A stretch of DNA of 64,000 nt from Novosphingobium sp. EMRT-2 (GCF_005145025.1 NZ_CP039697.1:186001-250000), one strand, 5' to 3'; numbered from the stretch's first letter, positions 8,644 to 18,250 are shown. The notes: generated by a model not told the origin, from the letters alone. Numbers and translations: made by a program.

Positions 8644-9915
8644 ATGCTAAACGCCGCCGACAACACCCTGCTCACCCGGATCGGGCCAGGCACGCCGATG
8701 GGCAACATGCTCCGGGAATACTGGGTGCCGGCATGCCGCTCGGCCAAGCTGGAAGCCGATGGCGCGCCGGAGAAGGTCCGCCTGTTCGGCGAGAACTTCG
8801 TCGCCTTCCGCGCCACCGACGGACGCGTGGGATTCCTGCAGGAAGCGTGTCCGCATCGCTGCGCGAGCCTGCGCCTGGCGCGCAACGAAGGGAACGGCCT
8901 GCGCTGCATTTTCCATGGCTGGAAGTTCAGCGTCGACGGCGTATGCGTCGATGCGCCCACGGAGCCGCGCGGCCAGCGTGAACGGTTTGCGCGAAGCGTG
9001 CCTGTCCGCAGCCATCCCACGCGTGAGGCCGGCGGGCTGGTGTGGGTCTACATGGGCGCGCAAGAGACGCCCCCGCCCTTCCCCGACTTCGAGTTCACGC
9101 AACTGCCCGATGCGCACGTGTTCCCCTTGCGCGGGATCATCAAGACCAACTGGCTGCAGGGTCTCGAAGCCCTGCTCGACAGCGCGCACGTGACATTCCT
9201 GCACGCCACCAATCTCGATAGCGCGGTCGGCCGGTCGCTCTTCCTGGAAGAGAGCGACATGATGCTGGGCGACGGCGCGCCGGTGTTCGAATTCGACGAA
9301 AAGCCCTATGGCTTCACCGAGGGGGCGATCCGCACGGAACTGGGCGATCAGGACTACGCCCGCGTGCGCGAAGTCGCCCTGCCCTTCTTCAGCTTCATCC
9401 CCGCCGCCCCGACGGGGGCGCGGATCGTGTGCTGCTCGATTCCGATCGACGACGAGACCACGGCGCAATGGTACATATCCTACGACGCCGACGCGCCCGT
9501 CGATGGCAGCAACCTGACGCTGATGGGCAACTGGAGCGGCGATCCCGACCATTTCAATTCGGACATGGGCGATGAATCCAACCTCTGGCACCAGGACCGC
9601 GAGGCGATGAAGGCCGGCCACTGGTCCGGTATCGTCAACCGTGGCAACCCGTACGAGGATTTCGCCGTGCAGGAATCGATGGGGACCATCGTGGACCGTA
9701 GCCGCGAATACCTCGGCACGTGCGACCGGGTGATCTACCGCGCGCGTCGCATGTTGCTCGATGCGGTCCGGTCTTACCAGACGACGTCAACCGTACCGTT
9801 CACCGGTCCTGAGGCCGACCTGCGAAACATCCGCGCGCTAAGCTTTGCCTATCCCAAGACAGAAAACTGGCGCGACGTCCGGCAAGCGCTGCTCACCGGA
9901 CACGAAAGCGCTTAG
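8644..9915 (+). CDS. Rieske non-heme iron oxygenase, large subunit
   Basis: A 423-residue oxygenase component that hydroxylates or O-demethylates an aromatic acid, taking electrons from a separate reductase. The Rieske [2Fe-2S] ligands are C69, H71, C88 and H91 (CPH...CIFH). The catalytic iron ligands fall in LLDSAHVTFLH (H182, H187). The layout is closest to phthalate 4,5-dioxygenase-type oxygenases. Start chosen at ATG 8644 because GGGAG lies 7 nt upstream and earlier frames are AT-rich promoter sequence. It is divergent from the TBDR operon and has no reductase gene next to it; the VanB-like reductase at 46370 or an unlinked protein could serve. Confidence 0.9.
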   Translation: MLNAADNTLLTRIGPGTPMGNMLREYWVPACRSAKLEADGAPEKVRLFGENFVAFRATDGRVGFLQEACPHRCASLRLARNEGNGLRCIFHGWKFSVDGVCVDAPTEPRGQRERFARSVPVRSHPTREAGGLVWVYMGAQETPPPFPDFEFTQLPDAHVFPLRGIIKTNWLQGLEALLDSAHVTFLHATNLDSAVGRSLFLEESDMMLGDGAPVFEFDEKPYGFTEGAIRTELGDQDYARVREVALPFFSFIPAAPTGARIVCCSIPIDDETTAQWYISYDADAPVDGSNLTLMGNWSGDPDHFNSDMGDESNLWHQDREAMKAGHWSGIVNRGNPYEDFAVQESMGTIVDRSREYLGTCDRVIYRARRMLLDAVRSYQTTSTVPFTGPEADLRNIRALSFAYPKTENWRDVRQALLTGHESA

Positions 9916-9938
9916 GGCGAAACGGCGAGGCGGGTATT

Positions 9939-10385
9939 TTAGCGCGCCGCCCGCGATCTGGTGAGCAAGGCGTCAAGCGAGAAGTGGCCACCGCCACGCA
10001 GCACCAACGGCACCAGCAGCGCGGCCCAGGTCAGGTGCGTGGGCCACGCGTCGGGATAGACGAAGATTTCGATCACCGCCGTCATGCCCAGCAGGCCGAA
10101 CGCGGCGATGCGCGTGCCGAGGCCAAGGACTAGCATGGTCGAGAACAGGTGTTCGGCGATCGTGGCCATCCACGCCGCCAGCACCGGCGGCAGCAAGGGC
10201 AGCGCATATTCGCTGCGGAACAGCTCGAATGTGCCGTCGGTGATCGTGAACAGGCCTTCCACTTTCGATCGGCCCGACAGGAAGAACACCGGCGCGATGG
10301 CGAGCCGGTTGAGCAGGAGAAGCGCGTCATCGCTGCCAATCCGCGCGGCAAGGCTGGCCAGGCCGGATTTGCTTTCGGGGTTCAT
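9939..10385 (-). CDS. DoxX-family membrane protein of the bufferin locus
   Basis: A 148-residue integral membrane protein with about four hydrophobic segments, including [55 protein letters not shown] and [10 protein letters not shown]. Start set at ATG 10385 ([13 protein letters not shown]); the longer open frame upstream runs through unrelated DNA. DoxX proteins are common companions of DUF2282 precursor genes. It lies 74 bp downstream of the DUF2282 gene on the same strand, separated by an 11-bp perfect hairpin, and is probably transcribed with it. Its role in metal stress is not known; redox or quinone-linked functions have been proposed for the family. Confidence 0.85.
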   Translation of the reverse strand: MNPESKSGLASLAARIGSDDALLLLNRLAIAPVFFLSGRSKVEGLFTITDGTFELFRSEYALPLLPPVLAAWMATIAEHLFSTMLVLGLGTRIAAFGLLGMTAVIEIFVYPDAWPTHLTWAALLVPLVLRGGGHFSLDALLTRSRAAR

Positions 10386-10411
10386 GAGCCGTCTCCCAGG
10401 CAAAAGGAAAG

Positions 10412-10452
10412 GCCCGGCCGGTGAGGAACGGGGGCAAGTCAACCGGCCGGGC
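10412..10452 (-). terminator. Strong intercistronic hairpin between bufA1 and doxX
   Basis: Perfect 11-bp inverted arms GCCCGGCCGGT (10412-10422) and ACCGGCCGGGC (10442-10452) with a 19-nt loop start 7 nt after the bufA1 stop. No U-tract follows in the leftward direction. It is therefore more likely an attenuator or mRNA-stabilising hairpin, allowing high bufA1 and lower doxX expression, than a full terminator. Confidence 0.5.
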
Positions 10453-10459
10453 AGGAGCT

Positions 10460-10723
10460 TCAGGTACGGGGGGTCAACGACCCGAAGCCCTTTGGCGTGC
10501 GGATGTGCGTGCAGGTGCCGGCCTTCACCAGCTTCCAGGCATCGCCCTGGTAGTCGACGCGCGAGGTTCCGGCGCAGCTGGTGCCGGCGCCGGCCTTGCA
10601 GTCGTTCTTGCCGGCCTTGGCCACGCCGTAGCACTTTTCCATCTGCGGCGCGTCGGCCGCGCTGACGGCAGTGCTGGCGGTGATGGCGATGGCGGCAGCC
10701 AGCGCCGCGTGCGTGATCTTCAT
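10460..10723 (-). CDS. bufA1: DUF2282 bufferin precursor (BufA1-type)
   Basis: An 87-residue exported metal-binding RiPP precursor. Residues 1-23 are a signal peptide ending VSAAD. The mature part has four Cys in the DUF2282 pattern: [22 protein letters not shown], then GTCTH. Work on bufferins shows that DUF692 (MNIO) enzymes with DUF2063 partners modify Cys of such peptides, and that the products bind copper or other metals in the periplasm. Start ATG 10723 is preceded by AGGAG. The gene has its own GTAACC-N16-CGAA promoter at 10785-10810 and points away from the sigma factor gene. It has no adjacent bufB/bufC of its own and presumably uses those at 12495-14101. Confidence 0.9.
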   Translation of the reverse strand: MKITHAALAAAIAITASTAVSAADAPQMEKCYGVAKAGKNDCKAGAGTSCAGTSRVDYQGDAWKLVKAGTCTHIRTPKGFGSLTPRT

Positions 10724-10784
10724 GGTCCATTCTCCTCTGCGAGTTTCGTTGATCCACCGGCCCGATCAGGTCCGACCACCGCAT

Positions 10785-10810
10785 TTCGGTCAGGGACGCG
10801 TTCCGGTTAC
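10785..10810 (-). promoter_or_regulatory. ECF-sigma promoter of bufA1 (GTAACC-N16-CGAA)
   Basis: Read on the minus strand: GTAACC (10810-10805), 16 bp, CGAA (10788-10785), 62 bp upstream of the bufA1 start. The same element with the same 16-bp spacer lies before the sigma factor gene and bufA2. The pattern resembles the promoter described for the Caulobacter SigF regulon, which also contains DUF2282/DUF692/DUF2063 genes. Confidence 0.75.
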
Positions 10811-10854
10811 GGGTCATTGTCCGGTAAAATTTTTGCCGGATTGCCCGTCCGGTT

Positions 10855-10880
10855 GTAACGATCGTCCCATCCGCCCCGAA
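10855..10880 (+). promoter_or_regulatory. ECF-sigma autoregulatory promoter (GTAACG-N16-CGAA)
   Basis: GTAACG (10855-10860), 16 bp, CGAA (10877-10880), 18 bp before the sigma factor start at 10899. One base differs from the bufA1 and bufA2 copies (GTAACC). The position implies the sigma factor drives its own gene. The sigma-to-bufA1 gap thus carries two divergent copies of the same promoter. Confidence 0.65.
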
Positions 10881-10898
10881 ACGGCTTCGGGAAAGCAT

Positions 10899-11438
10899 AT
10901 GCAGGCAAGCGAAGATCAACTGAAGGCGTGGATGACACGCGGGCTGGACGGTGATGCTGCCGCGCACCAGTTGCTGTTGCGCGGACTCCTGCCGGTACTG
11001 CGCCAGTTCTATCGTCGCCGGATGAGCGGGCGCGAGGACGATGTGGAAGATCTTGTCCAGGAAACGCTGATCGCGGTGCACCAGCGGCGCATGACCTACG
11101 ACGCCGGCCGGCCGCTCATGGCCTGGGTTTTCGCCATCGCCCGCTACAAGATGATCGACGGCTTCAGGCGCACCGGGCGAACCTGTGCGATCGAGGGACT
11201 GGAGGACATTCTTGTCGTAGAAGGCTTCGAGGACGCCAGCAACGCCCGCTCGGACGTGACCCGCCTGCTCGATACGATCCCGGCCAAACAGGCCGCCGCG
11301 ATCCGGGCCACGCGGATCGACGGGCTCAGTACCGCCGAAGCCGCCGCGCGGCACGCCATGGGCGAATCCGACGTGAAAGTATCCGTGCATCGCGGGCTGA
11401 AAGCGCTCGCCGCACGGGTCAGGGACACTTTGAAATGA
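10899..11438 (+). CDS. ECF RNA polymerase sigma factor (SigF-like) of the bufferin locus
   Basis: A 179-residue extracytoplasmic-function sigma factor. Region 2 includes [18 protein letters not shown] and [18 protein letters not shown]; region 4 includes [20 protein letters not shown] and [13 protein letters not shown]. Start chosen at ATG 10899, giving a normal ECF length; the open frame extends upstream through the promoter region but has no start with a good site. The stop overlaps the anti-sigma start as ATGA, a usual sigma/anti-sigma arrangement. Matching promoters before this gene, bufA1 and bufA2 identify its regulon. In Caulobacter the related SigF responds to metal and oxidative stress. 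Confidence 0.92.
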   Translation: MQASEDQLKAWMTRGLDGDAAAHQLLLRGLLPVLRQFYRRRMSGREDDVEDLVQETLIAVHQRRMTYDAGRPLMAWVFAIARYKMIDGFRRTGRTCAIEGLEDILVVEGFEDASNARSDVTRLLDTIPAKQAAAIRATRIDGLSTAEAAARHAMGESDVKVSVHRGLKALAARVRDTLK

Positions 11439-12076
11439 ACACCGACGACCTCATCGACAGCCTGACGAAGGACGTCAAACCCGTGCCGCGCCATGCCTTG
11501 CGCCGGAGGCTGATCGCCGGTTTGATCCTGGGGGGCGGAGGGACTCTGCTCGCCGTGGGCGCATGGCTGGGCTTCCGGCCCGATCTGTGGGTCGCCATGC
11601 ATGGTGGCGCGTTCTGGATGAAGTGGTTCTACACCGCGTCGCTCGCTCTCTGCGCGTCGCTGGCGACCGCTCGGCTCGCTCGGCCGGACGGCGCGGCGCT
11701 CGGCTGGCTGTGGATCATGGCCCTGCCGGTGGCGGGCCTTGCGGCGATCAGCATTGCGGAAATGGCCAAGACGCCATCGTCCGAATGGATGGCGATGTGG
11801 CTGGGCGCGAGCTGGAAGATCTGTTCGCGCAATGTGTTCCTGCTGGCGATCCCGATTTTCGGCGGGTTGCTGTGGTCGTTCCGGCGGTTGGCCCCCACGC
11901 GGCTGCGCGCCGCGGGCGCCACCGCCGGCCTCACGGCGGGCGCCTGGGCGGCCACGCTCTATTGCCTGCATTGCCCGGAAGTCTCCGCGATTTTCGTGCT
12001 GACGTGGTATTCGCTCGGTATCGCGCTGGCGGCGTTGACGGGGGCGATGCTGGGGCCGAAATTACTGCGGTGGTGA
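11435..12076 (+). CDS. nrsF: NrsF-type anti-sigma factor (DUF1109)
   Basis: A 213-residue inner-membrane protein with about six hydrophobic segments and a short cytoplasmic N-terminus beginning [20 protein letters not shown]. The family (DUF1109, NrsF) holds its cognate ECF sigma at the membrane and releases it under stress, through conserved cysteines. Visible Cys include SWKICSRN and YCLHCPE in the last third, which fit the sensing pairs described for NrsF. It overlaps the sigma gene by 4 bp, so the two are coupled, and it is followed by bufA2 after 76 bp. Confidence 0.88.
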   Translation: MNTDDLIDSLTKDVKPVPRHALRRRLIAGLILGGGGTLLAVGAWLGFRPDLWVAMHGGAFWMKWFYTASLALCASLATARLARPDGAALGWLWIMALPVAGLAAISIAEMAKTPSSEWMAMWLGASWKICSRNVFLLAIPIFGGLLWSFRRLAPTRLRAAGATAGLTAGAWAATLYCLHCPEVSAIFVLTWYSLGIALAALTGAMLGPKLLRW

Positions 12077-12088
12077 CTCGCAAAATCT

Positions 12089-12114
12089 GTAACCGTCGCA
12101 GCCGGTCGCCCGAA
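12089..12114 (+). promoter_or_regulatory. ECF-sigma promoter of bufA2-bufB-bufC
   Basis: GTAACC (12089-12094), 16 bp, CGAA (12111-12114), 39 bp upstream of the bufA2 start. Identical core and spacer to the bufA1 promoter. It lies just after the anti-sigma stop (12076), so the precursor operon has its own sigma-dependent start in addition to read-through. Confidence 0.75.
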
Positions 12115-12152
12115 GTACCGTTGCCACTCAGGCAAGTCTTCAGGAGAATACC

Positions 12153-12422
12153 ATGAAAGCGTCCACAAAGAGCATCAGCTTCGCCGCCACCGCCGCCCTG
12201 ATCGCCGCCGCTTCGATGGCCGGCAGCACGCCCGCGTTGGCCAAGCACCACGAAGCGCCCAAGGTCGCCTGCTATGGCATCAACGCCTGCAAGGGCCAGT
12301 CCGATTGCAAGTCGGGCAACCATGACTGCAAGGGCATGAACGACTGCAAGGGCCAGGGCTTCAAGGACACGACCGCTGCCGAATGCACCAAGGCCGGCGG
12401 AAGCCTGACCGCTCCGCGCTGA
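12153..12422 (+). CDS. bufA2: Cys-rich bufferin precursor (BufA2-like)
   Basis: An 89-residue secreted precursor. The signal peptide covers about residues 1-30, ending TPALA. The mature peptide is a low-complexity run with six Cys (KVACYGINAC, GQSDC, GNHDC, GMNDC, AAEC). Three of the Cys-Lys-Gly or Cys-Lys-Ser steps are spaced 6-7 residues apart and interleaved with Gly/Asn/Asp. AAEC-TKAGGSL ends the domain. The start is preceded by AGGAG. It heads the operon with the MNIO gene (72 bp on) and the DUF2063 gene. The peptide is presumably modified on Cys by BufB/BufC and exported to bind metal. The modified residues are not known from sequence alone. Confidence 0.87.
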   Translation: MKASTKSISFAATAALIAAASMAGSTPALAKHHEAPKVACYGINACKGQSDCKSGNHDCKGMNDCKGQGFKDTTAAECTKAGGSLTAPR

Positions 12423-12494
12423 TTCGCGGCCTGTGCCGGTCGCGCGTTCGCGTGCGGCCGGCGGGTCCGCACCAACCCTGCCAAAGCGCCCCTC

Positions 12495-13331
12495 ATGACA
12501 TCTCTCTCCTCCCCCCGTTTCGGGTTGGGTTTGCGCAAGCCGCACTACCATGACTTTCTGGAAGGCGACGTCCCGGTCGACTTTGTCGAGGTCATCTCCG
12601 AAAACTTCATGGTCCCCGGCGGTCGCCCGCGCGACGTGCTGCGCCGGGTGCGCGAAAAGCATCCCGTGGCGCTGCACGGCGTCTCGATGTCGATCGGGTC
12701 CGCCGATGGGATCGATCGCGACTATCTCCTGCGGCTCAGGGCGCTGGCGGACGAGGTGGAGCCGATGCTCGTTTCGGATCACCTGTGCTGGACGCGCACC
12801 GGCGCGTTTAATTCGCACGACCTACTGCCCCTGCCCTACACGGAAGAGGCGCTGGATGTGGTGTGCCGCAACGTCGATCGGGCGCAGGACGTTCTCCGGC
12901 GGGCGCTGGTGATCGAGAACCCGTCCAGCTACCTCGCCTTCACCGGCGCGGAGATGACCGAATGGGAATTCATCGCCGCCCTATGCCAGCGTACCGGCTG
13001 CGGCCTGCTGCTCGATGTGAACAACATTCACGTCAGCGCGGTGAACCATGGCTTTGACGCCCATGCCTACATCGCGGGCGTGCCGCTGGATCAGGTTCGC
13101 CAGATCCATCTCGCCGGTCACACGCAGGGCCGCGAACTGCTGATCGACACGCACGACCAGCCCGTGCCCGATCCGGTCTGGGCGTTGTTTGGAACAGTGA
13201 TGCGCAAGCTCGGCACCGACGTCGCCGTAATGATCGAGCGGGACGACAACATCCCGCCGCTGGCCGATCTGCTCGACGAATTGGACGTCGCCCGCTCGAT
13301 CGCGTGCAACGGTAGCCCGGCATGGGCCTGA
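12495..13331 (+). CDS. bufB: DUF692 multinuclear non-heme iron oxidase (MNIO, BufB)
   Basis: A 278-residue TIM-barrel iron enzyme that modifies Cys in RiPP precursors. It begins FGLGLRKPHYHDFLEGD. Metal-ligand motifs include LVSDHLCWTR, VIENPSSYLAF, LLDVNNIHVSAVNHGFDAH and HLAGHTQG...DTHDQPV, the conserved His/Asp/Asn/Glu sets of DUF692. Length matches family members (about 280). It lies between the BufA2-like precursor and the DUF2063 gene, which overlaps its end by 10 bp. It is the only MNIO in the window, so it may act on both precursors. Confidence 0.93.
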   Translation: MTSLSSPRFGLGLRKPHYHDFLEGDVPVDFVEVISENFMVPGGRPRDVLRRVREKHPVALHGVSMSIGSADGIDRDYLLRLRALADEVEPMLVSDHLCWTRTGAFNSHDLLPLPYTEEALDVVCRNVDRAQDVLRRALVIENPSSYLAFTGAEMTEWEFIAALCQRTGCGLLLDVNNIHVSAVNHGFDAHAYIAGVPLDQVRQIHLAGHTQGRELLIDTHDQPVPDPVWALFGTVMRKLGTDVAVMIERDDNIPPLADLLDELDVARSIACNGSPAWA

Positions 13332-14101
13332 ACGTGACCGGACCGAACGCGACCAGTCTCGGCACGATGCAGGCCGACTTTCGCCAGTGGCTGATCGCAG
13401 CGGACAAAAGCGCCGCCGAGCGCCTGCCGCTGGCTGACCGGCGCGGGCTTTCCGTGTACCAGAACAATTATCGCGCACAGTTGATGGACTGCCTGGAAGC
13501 GAGCTATCCGCAGACGCTGGCGCTGATCGGCGCGGACGCGTTCCGCAGCGCGGCCGCCCATCATGTCGACGCCGTGCCCCCGCACAGCTGGACGCTGGAC
13601 GAATATGCCGAAGGCCTGCCGGGCACGCTGGCCGCGCTGTTTCCAGACCAGCCCGAAACGGCAGACCTCGCCCGGCTGGAACTGGCCCTGTCCGAAGCCT
13701 TCGTCGCGCCCGACGCCCCGGCGCTCTCGCTGGCGGACATCCCCGACGTAGCATGGGATACGGCCACGCTGCGGCTCGTCCCCTCGGCAACCTTCCTCAC
13801 GCTTTCCACCAACGCGGCCGATATCTGGGCCGCGCTGAACCGCGAGGAAGCACTACCCGCCGCCGATCATGACGGCGGGGTGCGCGCGCTGATCCTGTGG
13901 CGGCACGAATTCACCTGCTGCTTTCAGCCGATGGACGCGCAGGAAGCGGCCCTGCTGCCCCGCCTCGCCACCGGCTTGCGCTTCGAGACGATGTGCGAAG
14001 AGCTGGTCGAGACGCTGGGAGCGGACCACGGTCTTGCGCTGGCGGGCGAATTGCTCGCGCGGTGGAGTCAGGCGGGTCTCCTGCGGCACCCCGATCGCTG
14101 A
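13322..14101 (+). CDS. bufC: DUF2063 MNIO partner protein (BufC)
   Basis: A 259-residue partner protein, thought to bind the precursor peptide and deliver it to the MNIO. The N-terminal DUF2063 domain has MQADFRQWLIA, LSVYQNNYRAQLMDCLEASYP and AAAHHVDAVPPHSWTLDEY. The C-terminal half, with LILWRHEFTCCFQPMD and a helical RRE-like end, follows. ATG 13322 lies inside the end of bufB, so translation is coupled. It is the last gene of the bufA2-B-C operon; the next gene, a ClC channel, starts 133 bp downstream. Confidence 0.9.
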   Translation: MGLNVTGPNATSLGTMQADFRQWLIAADKSAAERLPLADRRGLSVYQNNYRAQLMDCLEASYPQTLALIGADAFRSAAAHHVDAVPPHSWTLDEYAEGLPGTLAALFPDQPETADLARLELALSEAFVAPDAPALSLADIPDVAWDTATLRLVPSATFLTLSTNAADIWAALNREEALPAADHDGGVRALILWRHEFTCCFQPMDAQEAALLPRLATGLRFETMCEELVETLGADHGLALAGELLARWSQAGLLRHPDR

Positions 14102-14234
14102 AGCCAAAGCCCTGTAAAATCCCGCGCAGCCAACCTGCCGGGTGGACATTCCCCCGCCATCGCCCGCATAGAGCCATGCGAATGCAAGGCGGCGTTGTAC
14201 GTTTCTGGCCGCCGGCAACGGAAAGGCCCCTGTC

Positions 14235-15533
14235 GTGAACCCCCTCCAGCGCTTTCTTCCCCGGCGGGTCCGCGTTCTGCTGCGCCGCCACGGACCGGAA
14301 GCGTTCATCTGGCGGCGGCGCGTGGCGCTGCTGGGCGGCGGCATCCTCATCGGACTGGTCGCGCTGCTGTTCGCCGCCCTGGCCGACAAGGCGAACGAGG
14401 GCTTTCAGGGGATCGTCGCGCGCTGGTGGTGGATGCCGCTGGTACTGACGCCCGCCGGGTTCGTCGCCTTCGCCTGGCTGACCCTGCGCCTTGCGCCCGC
14501 GGCCAAGGGATCGGGCATTCCCCAGGTCATGGCCGCGACCAAGGACCCCGAGGCGGCGCTCGGCGGTCTCGTCTCCGGGCGCACGGCGATCGTTAAGTTC
14601 TTCCTGACGATCGGCGCGCTTTTGTTCGGGGCTTCGGTGGGGCGCGAAGGGCCGACCGTGCAGATCGCCGCGTCGATCATGGGCTATTCGCACCGGTTGA
14701 TGCGGGTGCCCTTGCGTGCTTCGGTCTATATCGCTGGGGGCGCGGCGGGCGTGGCCGCGGCGTTCAACACGCCGCTGGCGGGCGTGGCCTTCGCGATCGA
14801 GGAACTGGCCGCCGCCTACGAACAGCGCACCACGTTGCTGGTCATGGCGACGGTGCTGATCGCGGGCATGGTCAGCCTCGGCCTGGCGGGCGACTACGTC
14901 TATTTCGGCGAGATGCGCCAAACGCTGAACGTCACGCAGGCGCTCGTCGCCACGCCGGTGGCCGGCGTCCTGGGCGGCCTTGCCGGCGGCTGCTTCTCGC
15001 ACCTGATGCTGTCGGCCGGCACGACGCGCTTCGCGCCGATGGCCTGGCTACGGGCACGACCGCTGCTGCTGGCGCTGGGCTGCGGGATTATCGTCGCCGG
15101 CCTGGGCGTCGCGACCGGCCTGACCTGGGGCACCGGCTACCAGTCCGCGCGCAGCGTGATCGAGGGGCGCGATGTGCCGCTGTGGTTCGGCGCCGCCAAG
15201 TTCGCGGCAACACTGGCCACGGCCGTTTCCGGCCTGCCGGGCGGTATCTTCGCGCCCTCGCTCTCGATCGGGGCGGGGATCGGCGACATGCTGCGCAGCC
15301 TGTTGCCGGGCTATCCGGCAGGCGCGGTGGTGCTGCTGGGCATGGTCGCCTATTTCAGCGGCGTGGTCCGCGCACCACTGACGGCAGTGATCATCATTTC
15401 GGAAACGACCGCCAGCCGGGGCTTGATGATGCCGTTGCTGGCGGCCGCGCTAATCGGCGATTTCGCTGCCAGCACGATCAGCCACGAAAAGCTCTACCAC
15501 GGCCTGTCGCTGCGCTTCCTGCCGAGGGACTAG
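14235..15533 (+). CDS. ClC-family chloride channel/transporter
   Basis: A 432-residue polytopic membrane protein. ClC selectivity motifs are GSGIP at residues 92-96 and GREGPTVQ at 136-143, with E138 as the external gating glutamate. FNTPLAGVAFAIEELAAA supplies the internal Glu typical of Cl-/H+ exchangers. GLPGGIFAPSLSIGAGIG is the third ClC motif. There is no C-terminal CBS domain. The start is GTG 14235. It is on the same strand as the bufferin genes but separated by 133 bp without the sigma-type promoter; a link to metal stress is not supported. The stop overlaps the convergent ferredoxin gene by 4 bp. Confidence 0.92.
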   Translation: MNPLQRFLPRRVRVLLRRHGPEAFIWRRRVALLGGGILIGLVALLFAALADKANEGFQGIVARWWWMPLVLTPAGFVAFAWLTLRLAPAAKGSGIPQVMAATKDPEAALGGLVSGRTAIVKFFLTIGALLFGASVGREGPTVQIAASIMGYSHRLMRVPLRASVYIAGGAAGVAAAFNTPLAGVAFAIEELAAAYEQRTTLLVMATVLIAGMVSLGLAGDYVYFGEMRQTLNVTQALVATPVAGVLGGLAGGCFSHLMLSAGTTRFAPMAWLRARPLLLALGCGIIVAGLGVATGLTWGTGYQSARSVIEGRDVPLWFGAAKFAATLATAVSGLPGGIFAPSLSIGAGIGDMLRSLLPGYPAGAVVLLGMVAYFSGVVRAPLTAVIIISETTASRGLMMPLLAAALIGDFAASTISHEKLYHGLSLRFLPRD

Positions 15534-15847
15534 CCTTCCGGAACAAGCTTCACGCGGATGCCGTCGAGCGCCGGCACCAGCGGAATCTGGCACGAAAGGC
15601 GCGACCCGGAAGCGCGGTCGTCCACGCTGTCGAGCAGGTCGTTCTCGTCAGGCGACATGGCGGGCAGCAACCCGGCATAAGCGTCGTCGATCACGACATG
15701 GCACGTCGCGCAGGAACAGCATCCGCCACACAGCGCCATGACCTCTTCGAAACCGTTCTCGCGCAAGGCCTCCATCAGCGACAGGCCCTCGCCCGCGTCG
15801 ATGGTCCGAACCTCGCCGGCGAGGTTCTCCACGATCACTCCAACCAT
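15530..15847 (-). CDS. [2Fe-2S] ferredoxin
   Basis: A 105-residue adrenodoxin/putidaredoxin-like ferredoxin. Cluster cysteines fall in ALCGGCCSCATCHVV and RLSCQIPL. The acidic stretch MSPDENDLLDSVDD is the usual partner-docking helix. It is last in the operon FAA hydrolase, aldehyde dehydrogenase, ferredoxin (27 bp gap). The operon shares an operator sequence with the P450 operon at 23991, so this protein is the natural electron donor for that P450. A ferredoxin reductase gene is not adjacent. Confidence 0.9.
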   Translation of the reverse strand: MVGVIVENLAGEVRTIDAGEGLSLMEALRENGFEEVMALCGGCCSCATCHVVIDDAYAGLLPAMSPDENDLLDSVDDRASGSRLSCQIPLVPALDGIRVKLVPEG

Positions 15848-15874
15848 AGCCCCCTCCTCCCGTATCGTTTGCGG

Positions 15875-17299
<1,425 letters not shown>

Positions 17300-17306
17300 C
17301 GCGCGC

Positions 17307-18197
17307 CTACTTCTTCTCGTCCAGACGCGATTCGTAGAACTGCGCGCCCTGTCCGCCGGCCGCGCGCTTGCCCCGGAACTCCCAGTCGCCACCCATCGCA
17401 GTGGAGATCACTTCCTCGGATTCGGTCGGCTGCGCGCCGCAATCGTCGCGGATCGGCGTGGGGCCATGGACGATGCGGTTGGCCAGACGCCCCAACCCCT
17501 CGACTTCGACTTCCACCAGATCGCCGGGCTGCACCGGGCGGCTGTTGGCCGGCGTGCCCGAAAGCAGCACGTCGCCCGGCTCCAGCGTGATCGTCCGCGC
17601 GATGTCGGCGACCAGATAGTGCATGTCCCATTCCATGTTGGCGGTGGTATCATCCTGCCGCAATTCGCCGTTCACGTAAGTGCGGATGCGCTTGTTGTGG
17701 AAATCCCAACCGGTGACGAGGCCGGGGCCGATCGGGCAGAGCGTGTCCGATCCCTTCACGCGCAGCATCGATCCGGCATCGGTATCGCGGAAATCGTGCA
17801 GGCCGTAATCGTTCGCCACGCTGTAGCCGGCGATGTAGTCGGCCGCCTCGGACGGTGCGATGTTGCGGCAGGTGCGACCGATGACGATCGCGATCTCGCC
17901 TTCGTAGTTCAGCCACTTGCAGCGTTCTGGGCGCACCACGTCGCCCCTGTGCGTGTTCAGCGCCGTCGGTGGCTTGTGGAAATAGGTGGGCGCGGGCGGC
18001 AGCTTGGTGATGAATTCGTCGACCCGGCTGTGGTAGTTCAGGTGGACGCACACGATCTTGCTGGGGTTGCACGGCGGCAGATGCACCGCATCGTCCACCC
18101 CGATCGAGCGGCCGTCGCGCGTCACCAGCAGATCGCCTTCGCGGGTGGTGAGGATCGGATAGCCATCCAGAAGGATGCGGCGGTACTCGGCGGTCAT
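17307..18197 (-). CDS. FAA-family hydrolase/isomerase (HpaG-like)
   Basis: A 296-residue FAA-fold enzyme. In homoprotocatechuate catabolism such proteins decarboxylate or isomerise the ring-cleavage acid. Visible family motifs are VCVHLNYHSRVDEF, YFHKPPTALNTHRGDVV, LNYEGEIAIVIGR, SVANDYGLHDFRD and LLSGTPANSRPVQPGD. Start at ATG 18197, with GGAGATCC upstream. It is first in a leftward operon with an ALDH and ferredoxin, and divergent from the acetoacetate-decarboxylase-like gene across the shared operator at 18251-18267. The C-terminal 30 residues, ending YESRLDEKK, extend past the usual core. Confidence 0.87.
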   Translation of the reverse strand: MTAEYRRILLDGYPILTTREGDLLVTRDGRSIGVDDAVHLPPCNPSKIVCVHLNYHSRVDEFITKLPPAPTYFHKPPTALNTHRGDVVRPERCKWLNYEGEIAIVIGRTCRNIAPSEAADYIAGYSVANDYGLHDFRDTDAGSMLRVKGSDTLCPIGPGLVTGWDFHNKRIRTYVNGELRQDDTTANMEWDMHYLVADIARTITLEPGDVLLSGTPANSRPVQPGDLVEVEVEGLGRLANRIVHGPTPIRDDCGAQPTESEEVISTAMGGDWEFRGKRAAGGQGAQFYESRLDEKK

Positions 18198-18250
18198 GAG
18201 GATCTCCCTGGCTGTTGCCGTCAGTCCTAGCGGTACCTCACCGCACGGGA

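Noticed and set aside
11144..11971. Long open frames opposite the ECF sigma and anti-sigma genes, and many similar long antisense frames in the window
   Set aside because: High-GC shadow frames: Arg/Ala/Pro-rich translations with no domains, lying across well-supported genes.
14102..14234. ECF-type promoter before the ClC gene
   Set aside because: No GTAAC-N16-CGAA element was found, so the channel gene is not assigned to the bufferin regulon.
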